Assembly: GCA_002256345.1 (NCBI GenBank) | Contig: NKIY01000004.1 | Coordinates: 79,876 to 143,875, forward strand | Length of the DNA stretch: 64,000 nucleotides | Source: Bradyrhizobiaceae bacterium PARB1 | Lineage (GTDB): Bacteria > Pseudomonadota > Alphaproteobacteria > Rhizobiales > Xanthobacteraceae | Direction of reading: 5' to 3' | Shown: positions 19,451-29,344 of the stretch, piece by piece | Layout: the number at the start of each line of letters is the position of its first letter | Position numbering within the stretch: the stretch's first letter is position 1 | Notes under the pieces: generated by a model | What the model saw: only the letters and a program-made list of their open reading frames with translations | The model's database searches: none | Told to the model about the DNA's origin: nothing | Translations under genes and position numbers: made by a program

Positions 19451-20902
19451 TCAGATCGGATAGTGCTGCGGACCAGTTTCGATCGTGATCCAGCGCAGTT
19501 CCGTGAATTCCGCGATACCGGCCTTGCCGCCAAACCGGCCATAGCCTGACGATTTGGTCCCGCCGAACGGCATCTGCGCCTCGTCATGAACCGTGGCGCC
19601 GTTGATGTGGCAGATCCCGGATTCGATCCGCTTTGCCACCGCCATCGCACGGGCGATGTCTCTGCCGAAGACGGCGGCCGACAGGCCGTATTCGGTATCG
19701 TTGGCAACCCGTACAGCTTCATCGACACCGTCCACCCGCACCACCGTCACGATCGGGCCGAACGACTCCTCGCTATAGATCCGCATCGACGAAGTGACGT
19801 GATCGAGCGCCGTGGCGGACATCAAGGTCCCCTCCACGCGCCCACCAGCGACGACCCGCGCGCCCTTGCTCACCGCGTCCTTGATCAGCGCCTGCATGCG
19901 ATCGGCGGCACTGGCATCGATCAACGATCCCAGCGGTGTATTGCCCTGACGCGGATCGCCGGCCACGAGCTGTTCGGCCTTCATGGCAAGCTTGACGACG
20001 AATGGCTCAGCGATCTTGCGATCGACGACGAGGCGTTCGGTGGACATGCAGATTTGCCCCTGGTTCATGAACGCGCCGAATGCCGAAGCCGCGACGGCCG
20101 CATCGAGATCGGCATCCTCCAGCACGACCAGCGGCGCCTTGCCGCCGAGCTCGAGCAGCACCGGCTTAAGATGCGTCGCGGCGGTCTGCGCGATGAGGCG
20201 GCCGACGCGCGTCGAACCCGTGAAATTTATCCGCCGCACGGCAGGATGTGCGATCAGTGCCTCGATCAGCGCTGGCGCATCTTCCGGCGCATTGGTGATC
20301 ACGTTCATGACGCCCGGCGGCAAGCCTGCCTCACGAAGACACTCCGCGATCAGACGATGGGTGCCGGGGCAGATTTCCGAGGCTTTCAGGATCACGGTAT
20401 TGCCGCAGGCCAGCGGCAACGCGATCGCGCGGGCGCCGAGAATGACCGGCGCATTCCAGGGCGCGATGCTCAGCACCACGCCGGCCGGCTGGCGGATCGC
20501 CATCGAGATGCAGCCAGGCTTGTCCGATGGAATGACCTCGCCCGAGATCTGCGTCGTCATCGCCGCCGCTTCGCGCAACATGCCCGAGGCGAGATGCACG
20601 TTGAAACCGGCCCAGGCTGCGGTCGCACCGGTTTCCGCGGCCATCAAGGCAATGAATTCGGCGGCTCGACCGGCCAGGATATCGGCCGCCTTGAGCAGGA
20701 TTGCACGGCGCGTCGCCGGCCCGGTGCCAGACCAGGCGGGGAACGCTGCAGCGGCCGCATCCGCGGCGCGCTTGGCATCAGCGATCGTCGCCGCCGCAGC
20801 CCGCGACGCAACATCGCCGGTGATCGGATTGAGGCGGTCGAACGTGGCCCCGCCGCCTGCTTGCACGTCTTCGTTTTCGATCAGGAGGTTGATGATGTTC
20901 AT
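19451..20902 (-). CDS. NAD(P)-dependent aldehyde dehydrogenase (vanillin/salicylaldehyde-type)
   Basis: MNIINLLIENEDVQAGGGATFDRLNPITGDV...; LELGGKAPLVVLEDADLD; NQGQICMSTER. Confidence 0.9.
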   Translation of the reverse strand: MNIINLLIENEDVQAGGGATFDRLNPITGDVASRAAAATIADAKRAADAAAAAFPAWSGTGPATRRAILLKAADILAGRAAEFIALMAAETGATAAWAGFNVHLASGMLREAAAMTTQISGEVIPSDKPGCISMAIRQPAGVVLSIAPWNAPVILGARAIALPLACGNTVILKASEICPGTHRLIAECLREAGLPPGVMNVITNAPEDAPALIEALIAHPAVRRINFTGSTRVGRLIAQTAATHLKPVLLELGGKAPLVVLEDADLDAAVAASAFGAFMNQGQICMSTERLVVDRKIAEPFVVKLAMKAEQLVAGDPRQGNTPLGSLIDASAADRMQALIKDAVSKGARVVAGGRVEGTLMSATALDHVTSSMRIYSEESFGPIVTVVRVDGVDEAVRVANDTEYGLSAAVFGRDIARAMAVAKRIESGICHINGATVHDEAQMPFGGTKSSGYGRFGGKAGIAEFTELRWITIETGPQHYPI

Positions 20903-20945
20903 GGTCATGTCCTCGGTTGCTTGGCAGATGAATAAAGACGGCGCT

Positions 20946-21659
20946 CTAGGTGAGGCCGCCGAGATAGGCACGGCGCACGGAATCGCTGGATTGCAGTTCG
21001 GCGGCGGAGCCACTTCCGGAGACTTTCCCGTTGGCGATGACATAGCCGCGGTCGGCGATGCGCAGGCTCTCGCGCGCATTCTGCTCGACCATCAACAGTC
21101 CCATTCCCGTCTCGCGAATGCCGCGAATAGCGGCAAAAAGCTCCCGGACCAACAGCGGCGACAGGCCAAGCGACGGCTCGTCCAGCAGCAGCATCTCCGG
21201 ATTGGACATCAGCGCGCGGCCGATCGCGACCATCTGCTGTTCGCCGCCGCTCATGGTGCGAACCACCTGCCGCATCCGCTCGCCGAGACGTGGAAACAGC
21301 GTCAGCACCCGGTCGCGCTGCGCGGCCTCGATGGAACGCGCCCGCTTCGGATTGGCGCCCAGCATCAGGTTCTCGGCGACGGTCAGTTCACCGAACACAC
21401 CGCGCCCTTCGGGCACCAGCGCCAGTCCGCTTTCGACGATCAGATGCGCGGGAAGCGATGAAAGATCGCGCCCGTCGAGTTTGACCTGCTTTCCCGGTCC
21501 GCATTTGACGAGACCCGCAATCGCTTTCAGCAGCGAGGACTTGCCGGCTCCGTTGGCGCCAAGAATCACCACGATCTCGCCGCGCGACAACGAGAGCGCG
21601 GCATCGCTGAGCGCACGATGCTGCCCGAAACTGACATTGATGCCGGAAACCTCAAGCAT
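20946..21659 (-). CDS. livF: Branched-chain amino acid-type ABC transporter ATP-binding protein
   Basis: GANGAGKSSLLKAIAG, TMSGGEQQMVAIGRALMSNPEMLLLDEPSLGL. Confidence 0.92.
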   Translation of the reverse strand: MLEVSGINVSFGQHRALSDAALSLSRGEIVVILGANGAGKSSLLKAIAGLVKCGPGKQVKLDGRDLSSLPAHLIVESGLALVPEGRGVFGELTVAENLMLGANPKRARSIEAAQRDRVLTLFPRLGERMRQVVRTMSGGEQQMVAIGRALMSNPEMLLLDEPSLGLSPLLVRELFAAIRGIRETGMGLLMVEQNARESLRIADRGYVIANGKVSGSGSAAELQSSDSVRRAYLGGLT

Positions 21660-22389
21660 GTTCAGGCGCTCCGAGATAGGCTTCAATCACAGCGGGGTCG
21701 TTCAACACTGTATCGGTCGCACCATCGGCAATGCGGCGTCCGCTGCTCATGACCACGCATCGGCTGCACAGCGACCGGATCGCCTCCATCACATGCTCGA
21801 CCATCAGGATGGAGAGCCCTTCCTCTTTCAGCGAACGGATCAGTGCGATGCCGACCTGCAATTCGGACGGATTGAGGCCGGCGAGCCATTCGTCCAGCAG
21901 CAGCACACGCGGGCGCAACGCGAGCGCGCGCGCCAGTTCGAGCCGTTTGCGGTCGATATAAGTGAGCTCGGCCGCCGGACGGCTGCTGCAATCGGCGAGG
22001 CCAACGCGTGCAAGAAGGGCTTCGATCGACGCACCATTCTCATCGCGCGAACGATGATTGAAGGCGAGCCCCGATTTTACATTCTCGCCGCAGGTCATGC
22101 CATCGAGGACGCGTACCAGCTGGAACGTGCGCGCCACGCCGAGCCGCGCAATCCTGAAAGTGGGCCATCCCGCGATGTCGGTGCCGTCGAGAACGACGCT
22201 GCCCGCATCGGGACGCAACACGCCGGAGATCAGATTGATCGCCGTGGTCTTGCCCGATCCGTTCGGCCCGAGCAGGCCGACGATTTCGCCGGCATGGATG
22301 GTGAAGCCCATGTCGTTGACCGCAACGAGACCGCCAAAGCGTCGCGTCAGGCCGCTGACCTCAAGAACAGGTGCACTTGCGGACATCAT
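21652..22389 (-). CDS. livG: Branched-chain amino acid-type ABC transporter ATP-binding protein
   Basis: GPNGSGKTTAINLISG; RPRVLLLDEWLAGLNPSE; overlaps livM and livF. Confidence 0.9.
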   Translation of the reverse strand: MMSASAPVLEVSGLTRRFGGLVAVNDMGFTIHAGEIVGLLGPNGSGKTTAINLISGVLRPDAGSVVLDGTDIAGWPTFRIARLGVARTFQLVRVLDGMTCGENVKSGLAFNHRSRDENGASIEALLARVGLADCSSRPAAELTYIDRKRLELARALALRPRVLLLDEWLAGLNPSELQVGIALIRSLKEEGLSILMVEHVMEAIRSLCSRCVVMSSGRRIADGATDTVLNDPAVIEAYLGAPEHA

Positions 22390-23330
22390 GCGCCGCTCCC
22401 ATCCGTTGCCGGACTTCGGCGGAGCAGCCGAAGCCTGTCGATCAAACCGACCACACCGGACGGCAGGGCATAGACGATGAGGAGGAACACCACGCCCATG
22501 ATCAGTGTCGACGTGCTGGGAAACCGTGCCGCCAGGAGCTCGAACAGCAACGTGAGCGGAATAGCGCCCAGAGCCGGTCCCCAGAACCGATGCGCGCCGC
22601 CAAGCAACGCCATGATCACCACTTCGAAGGAGATCGTCGCATTGAAGGCGATGGACGGCTCGATATAGGTCCATCGCGGGGCCATGATCGCGCCGACCAA
22701 TGTCATGAAGACGGCCGAGATCACGAACAGCGCGACCTTGGCAAAGGTGACATTGATGCCGCAATGGCGTGCCACCGTCTCGTCCTCACCGATGATCCTC
22801 AGTGCGAAGCCGAGCCGCGAGCGGGCGATTAGCCAGCCTGTCGCGAATACGATCACCGCCAGCGCCAGTAGCTGCCAATAGATCTCCTGCTGGGTGATAT
22901 CGAGGAAGATATAGCGGCCGAGCACGCGGCTCTTGTTGACCTCGAACCACACCACGAGTTGTTTCACCAGCTCGGCCAGGCCGAAAGTGAAGATCACAAA
23001 ATGCACGCCGCTGAGGCGCAAGGTCGAGAGGCCCACAATGGCCGAAGTGACCGCACCGATTACTGCGGCCACCGCGAGCACCAGCGGCCACGGCAATTGC
23101 TCGCCGAGCACGGCCACCGTGTAAGCACCCACACCGAAGAACGCTGTCGTCGCCAGCGAGACATAACGCGTCGGGCCGGAGAACATGCCCCACGCGGTGG
23201 CGAGGATGGTGAATTGCAACAGCGTGATGCCGAGCGCGAGATGATAGGCATCGACGAGGGACGGCAGGACCGCGAGACCGGCAATGGCTGCGAGGCCCAA
23301 GGCGCCGATCAGAAGCTGGGATGCGCTCAT
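22386..23330 (-). CDS. livM: Branched-chain amino acid-type ABC transporter permease
   Basis: Multi-TM; GVHFVIFTFGLAELVKQLVVWFE; RIIGEDETVARHCGINVTFAK. Confidence 0.9.
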   Translation of the reverse strand: MSASQLLIGALGLAAIAGLAVLPSLVDAYHLALGITLLQFTILATAWGMFSGPTRYVSLATTAFFGVGAYTVAVLGEQLPWPLVLAVAAVIGAVTSAIVGLSTLRLSGVHFVIFTFGLAELVKQLVVWFEVNKSRVLGRYIFLDITQQEIYWQLLALAVIVFATGWLIARSRLGFALRIIGEDETVARHCGINVTFAKVALFVISAVFMTLVGAIMAPRWTYIEPSIAFNATISFEVVIMALLGGAHRFWGPALGAIPLTLLFELLAARFPSTSTLIMGVVFLLIVYALPSGVVGLIDRLRLLRRSPATDGSGA

Positions 23331-24196
23331 CGGCCGACCCTTCCGAAAATGCCGGCGGGTCGCACGAGCAGAACAGCGAGAAACAACGCGAAATTGACGG
23401 CGATGGTCAGACCGGGATCGATATAGGTCGCAACCAGCGCCTCGCTCAGGCCGAGCAGGACGCCGGCAACGAGGCAGCCCATCAGATTGCCGATGCCGCC
23501 CATGACAACGACGATCAGCGCCTTCATCGTGAAGACGACGCCTGAGGTCGCACTGAAAGTCAGGAACATGCTGATCAGCACGCCAGCAGAAGCGACCAGT
23601 GCACCACCGACAGCAAACGCTAACGCCGAAAGTTGCGGCACATTGATCGCCACCAGCGGCGCCGATGCGGGATCGACAGCGACGGCGCGGATCGATGTGC
23701 CGATGCGCGTGCGCGTGAGCAGCAGATACAGCACCGTGCCGAGCACAACAGCGAGGGCAAAGGCCACCAGGCGATTCATCGCCAGCACTTCGCCAACGAC
23801 AGTCACCGGAATGGCCAGAAACGAATAGCTGAAATAGGCACCGCCGAACATTGTGAGTAAGATGCCCTGCACGATGAACATCAGGCCGAACGTGGCGAGA
23901 ATGCTGTCCACCTCCAGCGCATCGCGCGTGCGGGCACGGCGCACCAAAGGCGTCAGGAAGATCTTGTAGAGCAGCAAGCTCGCCACGAAGCTGATGGGCA
24001 CGACGACCGCCAGTCCGACCAGCGGATTGACCGCCCAGCCCGTGAACAGCAAGTAGGACGCAAAGGCCGAGCCGATCAGGAATTCGCCGTAAGCGAGATT
24101 CATGATCCGCGCCACGCCATATTGCAGGGTCAGCCCCATAGCGATGAGCGCATACATTCCGCCCAGCACGAGGCCGGTGAGCACCGCGTTCGTCAT
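23327..24196 (-). CDS. livH: Branched-chain amino acid-type ABC transporter permease
   Basis: MTNAVLTGLVLGGMYALIAMGLTLQYGVARIMNLAYGEFLIGSAFASY. Confidence 0.9.
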   Translation of the reverse strand: MTNAVLTGLVLGGMYALIAMGLTLQYGVARIMNLAYGEFLIGSAFASYLLFTGWAVNPLVGLAVVVPISFVASLLLYKIFLTPLVRRARTRDALEVDSILATFGLMFIVQGILLTMFGGAYFSYSFLAIPVTVVGEVLAMNRLVAFALAVVLGTVLYLLLTRTRIGTSIRAVAVDPASAPLVAINVPQLSALAFAVGGALVASAGVLISMFLTFSATSGVVFTMKALIVVVMGGIGNLMGCLVAGVLLGLSEALVATYIDPGLTIAVNFALFLAVLLVRPAGIFGRVGR

Positions 24197-24215
24197 TTCA
24201 TCATTCCGGATTGCA

Positions 24216-24263
24216 GGAGCATGATCCCGGCGACGCCGCTGGTGAGCGGCTGAGATCATGCTC
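24216..24263. repeat. Long inverted repeat between SBP gene and livH
   Basis: ggagcatgatc ... gatcatgctcc, 11-bp perfect arms. Confidence 0.7.
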
Positions 24264-24281
24264 CGATCAAGCGTGTCGCGA

Positions 24282-25549
24282 TTACTGCGTCTTCCAGGCC
24301 GGCTTCGGCAGGATCGGCTGGCGCGCGCCCTGATTGGCCGACGGCGCGACGCCGTAGAATTCGCCGCCCTGCCACTGGCCCACCCACCAGTAATTGGTCG
24401 GCATGTTGTTCTCGAACTTCACCTTGCCGATGACAGTATCGAAGCTGCCGGTCTGCAGGTCCTTGATGACCGCAGCACGATCGACCTTGCCGACCCGCTC
24501 GATCGCCTGCTGCAGCATCTGCAGGCTCGCGAAGGTGACGGCACTGGCCCAGCGATCCGGCTCGGCGCCGTTCACAGCGGAAGCCTTGTGGCGGGCGAGG
24601 TAGTCCTTGATGGCCGGGCTGTCGCCGCTCCAGCCGCCGATGCCCATCACGCCTTCCGCATTGGCAGCAAATTTCTGCTTGAAGAGCGGAAATGCCGTGC
24701 CGACACCGGTGTAATAGACCTTCGGATTGAAACCCGAGATGCGCGCCTGTTCGGTGATCGCAATCGTGTCCGGCGGATAGCTGAAGGCGATGAACGTATC
24801 GGGATTGAGCGCCTTCACTTCATTGACGATCGGGCCGAGATCCTGCGTGCCGACCGGATAGGTCTTGTCATAAGCGAGCTTGAACTTTGCCGCGGCCAAT
24901 GCCGGGCGCGCTGCAGCGGAGAGATCGATGCCGAAGCCATCGGCGATACTCACCATGGCCACCGTGTCGCCGATCTTGCCCTCGCCGCGCAGTTTCACCA
25001 GCAGCTCGACCAAGGTCTTCGATGCATCGGCGCTGGTGCCGAGCAGCCAGAAACTGTTCGGCCAGCGCTTTGCCAGTTCCGGCGCACGGTCGGTGACGGC
25101 GGTGGAGGCGAGATGCGGATAGCCGGCCTTGTTGAGGATCGGGCCGACCGCGAGGTTCAGACCGGTGCCCCAGGGCGGCAGGATGAAATCGACCTTGTCC
25201 TGGTTGATCAGCCGCTCCAGCGCCTTGGCCGCCTCCTCGGCGCTCGAGCGGTCGTCATATTGCACGACCTCGATGGGCACGCGCTTGTCGCCGAGCTTGA
25301 GGCCGCCGGCGGCATTCACTTCCTTGACCCACAATTCGTAATTCGGAATCGACGTCACCGCTGCGCCACCGGCCGCTGGACCCGTGCGCGAGATCGCATA
25401 GCCGATCTTGACCGAGGTCTGGGCTTGCGCCGCCCCGCTCCACAGCGTCCCCGCACCGGCCATTACCGCCAGTCCGAGAGCGAGTCCCATGGCCTGATGC
25501 TTGATTGCCGACCTGCGATCGATAGCCGCACCCTTGGTAACCGTACTCA
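24282..25549 (-). CDS. ABC transporter substrate-binding protein (Leu/Ile/Val-binding type)
   Basis: MSTVTKGAAIDRRSAIKHQAMG signal; VKIGYAISRTGPAAGGAAVTSIPNYELWVKEVNAAGGL. Confidence 0.9.
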
Positions 25550-25718
25550 TGTCTGCCTCCCCTGTGATGCTGTGACGGCGCTTTTGCAGCGCTCGAACGA
25601 GGCGGAGACTAGTTGAGCACTGGGGCGCGTGAATTGGACGCATCCGGGGAAAGATTGCACCAAACCGTGCAACACGATTGAATGCGCGCGACGGATTGTC
25701 CCATGCCGAGGCCAGACC

Positions 25719-26621
25719 ATGTTCGACGATGCGATAGATCTGGCCGGGAAATCCGCAGCACTCCACGTCGAGCGCTTCAGACCGGGGCTCGCGCTGCGCA
25801 ACTGGTCGATCCGCCAATCGGGGCAGCGGCGATCGCATCTGCTCGCGCTCGAAAGCCGCGGCGGCACCGCGAACATGCGCGGCACCGCGATCGCATTCGG
25901 ATCGCCCACATTGCTGTGGCTACCTTGCGACCATGACGGAAGCCTGCAGGTCGAGGCTGGCGCCCAAGGCTATCTGGTGGCCGTGAGCGACGACCTGCTG
26001 ACCCAAACCATCGCCGGCTCGGCCGAGGCGCTGCATCTCCGCCGGACAATCGACCGCCTCGTGCTGCTGGAAGGCGCCAAGACATCGGAAGGCTTTGCAG
26101 CGATTGCGGCCTCATGCAGCATGCTGGTGGGCGAACTGGCCATACCTGGCCGCGGCAGTGCCACGATGCTGTCCACCCATCTGCTGCTGACGTGCCTGCA
26201 TCTGTGGCGCGCGCTGATCGCGGAAGAACCGGTCGATGACATCACGCTCCGCGGCGATGGCCCACGGCTGGTCGGCAATTTCCTGCAAATGGTCGAACTG
26301 CATTACCGTGATGGCTGGCCGATCGCGCGCTATGCAGCGGCGCTCGGTGTCACCGACGACAAGCTCCATGCTCATTGCAAGCGGGAAACCGGCGTCAGTC
26401 CGCGCGCCGTCTTGCATCAGCGTCTGATCCGTGAGGCCTGCACCCGGTTGCGCCAGCTCGATCTTCCCGTGGAACAGATCGCCTACGGCCTCGGTTTCCA
26501 CGACCCCGGCTATTTCAACCGCTTCTTCCGCAAGCATCAGAACGAATCGCCGGGAACCTACAGGCGGCGCGTGAGGCTCAGTCCGGGGCGTCACGGGCCG
26601 TCTTATGCGGCCTGGCCGTGA
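25719..26621 (+). CDS. AraC family transcriptional regulator, divergent from ABC operon
   Basis: C-term HTH GVTDDKLHAHCKRETGVSPRAVLHQRLIREACTRLRQLDLPVEQIAYGLGFHDPGYFNRFFRKHQNESPGTYRRR. Confidence 0.9.
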   Translation: MFDDAIDLAGKSAALHVERFRPGLALRNWSIRQSGQRRSHLLALESRGGTANMRGTAIAFGSPTLLWLPCDHDGSLQVEAGAQGYLVAVSDDLLTQTIAGSAEALHLRRTIDRLVLLEGAKTSEGFAAIAASCSMLVGELAIPGRGSATMLSTHLLLTCLHLWRALIAEEPVDDITLRGDGPRLVGNFLQMVELHYRDGWPIARYAAALGVTDDKLHAHCKRETGVSPRAVLHQRLIREACTRLRQLDLPVEQIAYGLGFHDPGYFNRFFRKHQNESPGTYRRRVRLSPGRHGPSYAAWP

Positions 26622-26670
26622 TCGCCCGAACAAAACGCCTTCGTGATCGGCTCCAAGAAGGGTTGCGACC

Positions 26671-26689
26671 TATACCGCATAGGGGTATA
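26671..26689. promoter_or_regulatory. CsoR-operator-like inverted repeat
   Basis: TATACCgcataggGGTATA immediately before/at the csoR-like start codon. Confidence 0.6.
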
Positions 26690-26973
26690 TGAGACGCATG
26701 CGTGAAGACATCAAGACATCCGTGACGAAGCGCCTCGGCAGGATCGAGGGGCAGGTGCGCGGTCTGTCGAAAATGATCGACGAGGACCGTTACTGCATCG
26801 ATGTCGTGACCCAGATCTCCGCCGTGCGCGCGGCACTCCGCCGCGTCGAGGAGGAGATTCTCAAGGTCCACGTGTCGCACTGCGTCGAGCACGCCATCGC
26901 GAGCGGTGACAAAGCCGAACAGCGGCAGAAGATCGCCGAGCTCATGGCAGTCGTCGGAAGGGCCGAGCGATGA
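26689..26973 (+). CDS. csoR: Metal-sensitive (CsoR/RcnR family) transcriptional repressor
   Basis: KRLGRIEGQVRGLSKMIDEDRYCIDVVTQISAVRAALRRVEEEILKVHVSHCVEHA: C-x-H-C copper-type ligands. Confidence 0.88.
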   Translation: MRRMREDIKTSVTKRLGRIEGQVRGLSKMIDEDRYCIDVVTQISAVRAALRRVEEEILKVHVSHCVEHAIASGDKAEQRQKIAELMAVVGRAER

Positions 26974-27064
26974 GGCATGTTGCTGACAGCTCCAGCTTGG
27001 CTTCCGCGGATTTCGCACATACGGTCTGCGCAGAGAATCGCATGATCGAAGGCAATCGATAGCA

Positions 27065-27514
27065 ATGCTCGTCAGGCTCGCCAGGGACCAGCGGAAGAAG
27101 GCGGGGTGGATCGTCGCCCTCGTCTATCTGCTGTGCATCATGGCGCCGACGCTGTCATACGCCATGCCCGGCAAGCAGGCCGTTTCGGACTGCATGACCA
27201 TCGAGGGGGTCGCGGCAGGATCGATGCATATGCACGACCTGTCAGCCCCAACGATCACCGCCCATGTCGACGAGGCGGCGCACGATCACGCACAGGCCCA
27301 ACCGGCCGCGATGTCCGACGAGGACTCCCCTTCCAAGAAGGGACCGCACACCACCAGCGGGCAGTGCTGCGCGCTGATGTGCATCGGTGCCATGCCGGCT
27401 CCGCTCATGGAGATCGCATCCCCGTCGGCGCCGACTGTCGTCCGCATCACGACGAGCTATCGTGCGACGGCCGACAACGCGCCCGACGTCCACTACCGCC
27501 CCCCCATCGCCTGA
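27065..27514 (+). CDS. Small exported His/Met/Cys-containing protein of unknown function
   Basis: TM/signal then MHMHDL, DEAAHDHAQAQ, SGQCCALMCIGAMP; inside copper cluster. Confidence 0.65.
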   Translation: MLVRLARDQRKKAGWIVALVYLLCIMAPTLSYAMPGKQAVSDCMTIEGVAAGSMHMHDLSAPTITAHVDEAAHDHAQAQPAAMSDEDSPSKKGPHTTSGQCCALMCIGAMPAPLMEIASPSAPTVVRITTSYRATADNAPDVHYRPPIA

Positions 27515-27590
27515 TCTGATCGCCTAGACGCTGCGCCGCCCCGGGGAGGGTGCGTGCGCCTGTGGTCCATCGTCAGTTCAGGAAATCAAT

Positions 27591-27881
27591 ATGTTTGCGC
27601 TTATTGGGGCGAAGATTGCCGCCGTTCGTTCGGTGGCCACGAGACTATTCGACAAGAGACCAGTGGCATTGGCCGCGGCGACAACGGCAACGCTGGCGCT
27701 CGGAGGCTGCCTGCCGGTCACGGCGCCGCTGCGCGCCGATCCGGCCGATCCAACCGTTCCCGTCGCGCCGGCGAGCTACCGTTCGACGGTGGCTCCCTAT
27801 ACGTCGATGCGGCCGGTCTCGCCGTCCGCATGGCGGCAGCGGAATGACGACGTCTCCCCCTCTTCGAAGTCCAGCAGGTAG
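27591..27881 (+). CDS. Small putative lipoprotein
   Basis: LALGGC lipobox, 96 aa, immediately upstream of tolC-like gene. Confidence 0.55.
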   Translation: MFALIGAKIAAVRSVATRLFDKRPVALAAATTATLALGGCLPVTAPLRADPADPTVPVAPASYRSTVAPYTSMRPVSPSAWRQRNDDVSPSSKSSR

Positions 27882-27889
27882 AGGGCGGC

Positions 27890-29344
27890 ATGTCGAACAT
27901 GAACCGATCGTTTCGGATTCACTCCGGACGTCGCAGCCTGACGCGTTCGGGCGTCACTGTGACGGCGCTTCTGCTGCTCTCCGGCTGCGCGAGCTTCTCG
28001 CCCGACAAGGGAATGAGCGTGGTCGCCGGCGTCACCGACGCCGCGATCCGCAAGGATGTCATCTCCATCCGGTCCGACGACGACGCCCGCTTCGCCGATG
28101 AGACCGTCGGCAAGCTGAAAGCCCGCACGCTCACGGTGGACACCGCCGTGCAGATCGCCCTCCTCAACAACCGGGGACTTCAGGCCGCCTACAACGAGCT
28201 TGCGCTCGCCGAAGCGGACATGGTCGCTGACAGCCTGCCGCCCAATCCGTCGTTCTCCGTGTCGCGCAGCGTCAGCGGCGGAACGGTCGAAATCTCGCGC
28301 CAGGTCGCGGGCGACATCCTCGCCATCGCCACGCTGCCATTCCGTTCCGAGATCGCACGCGAGCGCTTCAAGAGGGCGCAGCTTGCCGCCGCCGAACAGA
28401 CCTTGCGTCTGGCCGCCGATGTCAGGGACGCCTTCTACCGCGCCGCGGCTGCGAACGAACTCGTCGCTGTGCTGACGGAGGCGAAGACGATCGCCGAAAC
28501 CACCGCGCAGCTCGCCACGAAGCTGGGCGAAACGGGTTCGCTCAACAAGCTGGACCAGGCCCGCCAGCAGGCCTTCTACGCCGAGACCACGGCGGATCTG
28601 GCGGCGGCCAGGCAGGAGGCCGCGAGTTCACGCGAACGCCTGATAAGGCTGCTCGGCCTGTGGGGACGCGACACCAACATCAAGCTGCCCCGCACCCTGC
28701 CGCAGCTTCCGCGCAAGCCGCAGACGCTGCCGCTCATCGAGGTGCAGGCCGTCGAACGCAGGCTCGACCTCCAGATGGCGCGCATCGATCTTCTGGCGCT
28801 CGCCAAGTCGCTCGAACTCACGCAGGCCACCCGCTTCGTGACGCTGCTCGACATGTCGGGCTCGCAGAGCAAGGAGCTCGGAAGTCCGAACCGCAGCCGC
28901 AGCGTCGGCATCGACTTCCAGATTCCGATCTTCGACGGCGGCGAGGTGCGCGTGCGGCAATCCGCCGAGATCTACAATCAGGCGTTCAATCTGCTGACCG
29001 AGAAGGCGATCAACGTCCGCTCCGAGGCGAGGAACGCCTTCCAGGTGTACCGGTCGACCTACGACATCGCGCTTCAGTATCAGCGCGAGGTGCTGCCGCT
29101 TCGTCAGGTCATCTCCGAAGAGATGCAGCTTCGCTATTCGAGCATGCAGATCGATGTGTTCGCGCTGGTGGTCGAGGCCACCGCGAGGATCGCCGCCCAG
29201 CGCGCGGGGGTCGCCGCCAAGCGCGACTTCTGGCTCGCAAACTCCGCGCTGCAGACCGCCGTGAATGGTGGCGGCCGCGGTGAATCCCCATCCCAAACGA
29301 CGGGCACGACGACCGTACAGGCGTCGGCCGGCGGAGGTCACTGA
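27890..29344 (+). CDS. TolC family outer membrane efflux lipoprotein (CusC-like)
   Basis: LLSGCASFSP lipobox; LTVDTAVQIALLNNRGLQAAYNELALAEADMV. Confidence 0.9.
   Translation: MSNMNRSFRIHSGRRSLTRSGVTVTALLLLSGCASFSPDKGMSVVAGVTDAAIRKDVISIRSDDDARFADETVGKLKARTLTVDTAVQIALLNNRGLQAAYNELALAEADMVADSLPPNPSFSVSRSVSGGTVEISRQVAGDILAIATLPFRSEIARERFKRAQLAAAEQTLRLAADVRDAFYRAAAANELVAVLTEAKTIAETTAQLATKLGETGSLNKLDQARQQAFYAETTADLAAARQEAASSRERLIRLLGLWGRDTNIKLPRTLPQLPRKPQTLPLIEVQAVERRLDLQMARIDLLALAKSLELTQATRFVTLLDMSGSQSKELGSPNRSRSVGIDFQIPIFDGGEVRVRQSAEIYNQAFNLLTEKAINVRSEARNAFQVYRSTYDIALQYQREVLPLRQVISEEMQLRYSSMQIDVFALVVEATARIAAQRAGVAAKRDFWLANSALQTAVNGGGRGESPSQTTGTTTVQASAGGGH

Noticed and set aside
19586-20935. 449-aa and 492-aa + strand ORFs opposite aldehyde dehydrogenase/livF
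   Set aside because: Antisense frames of conserved enzymes; composition typical of reverse-complement translation.
24258-25616. 452-aa + strand ORF opposite the SBP
   Set aside because: Antisense shadow of a conserved SBP with signal peptide.
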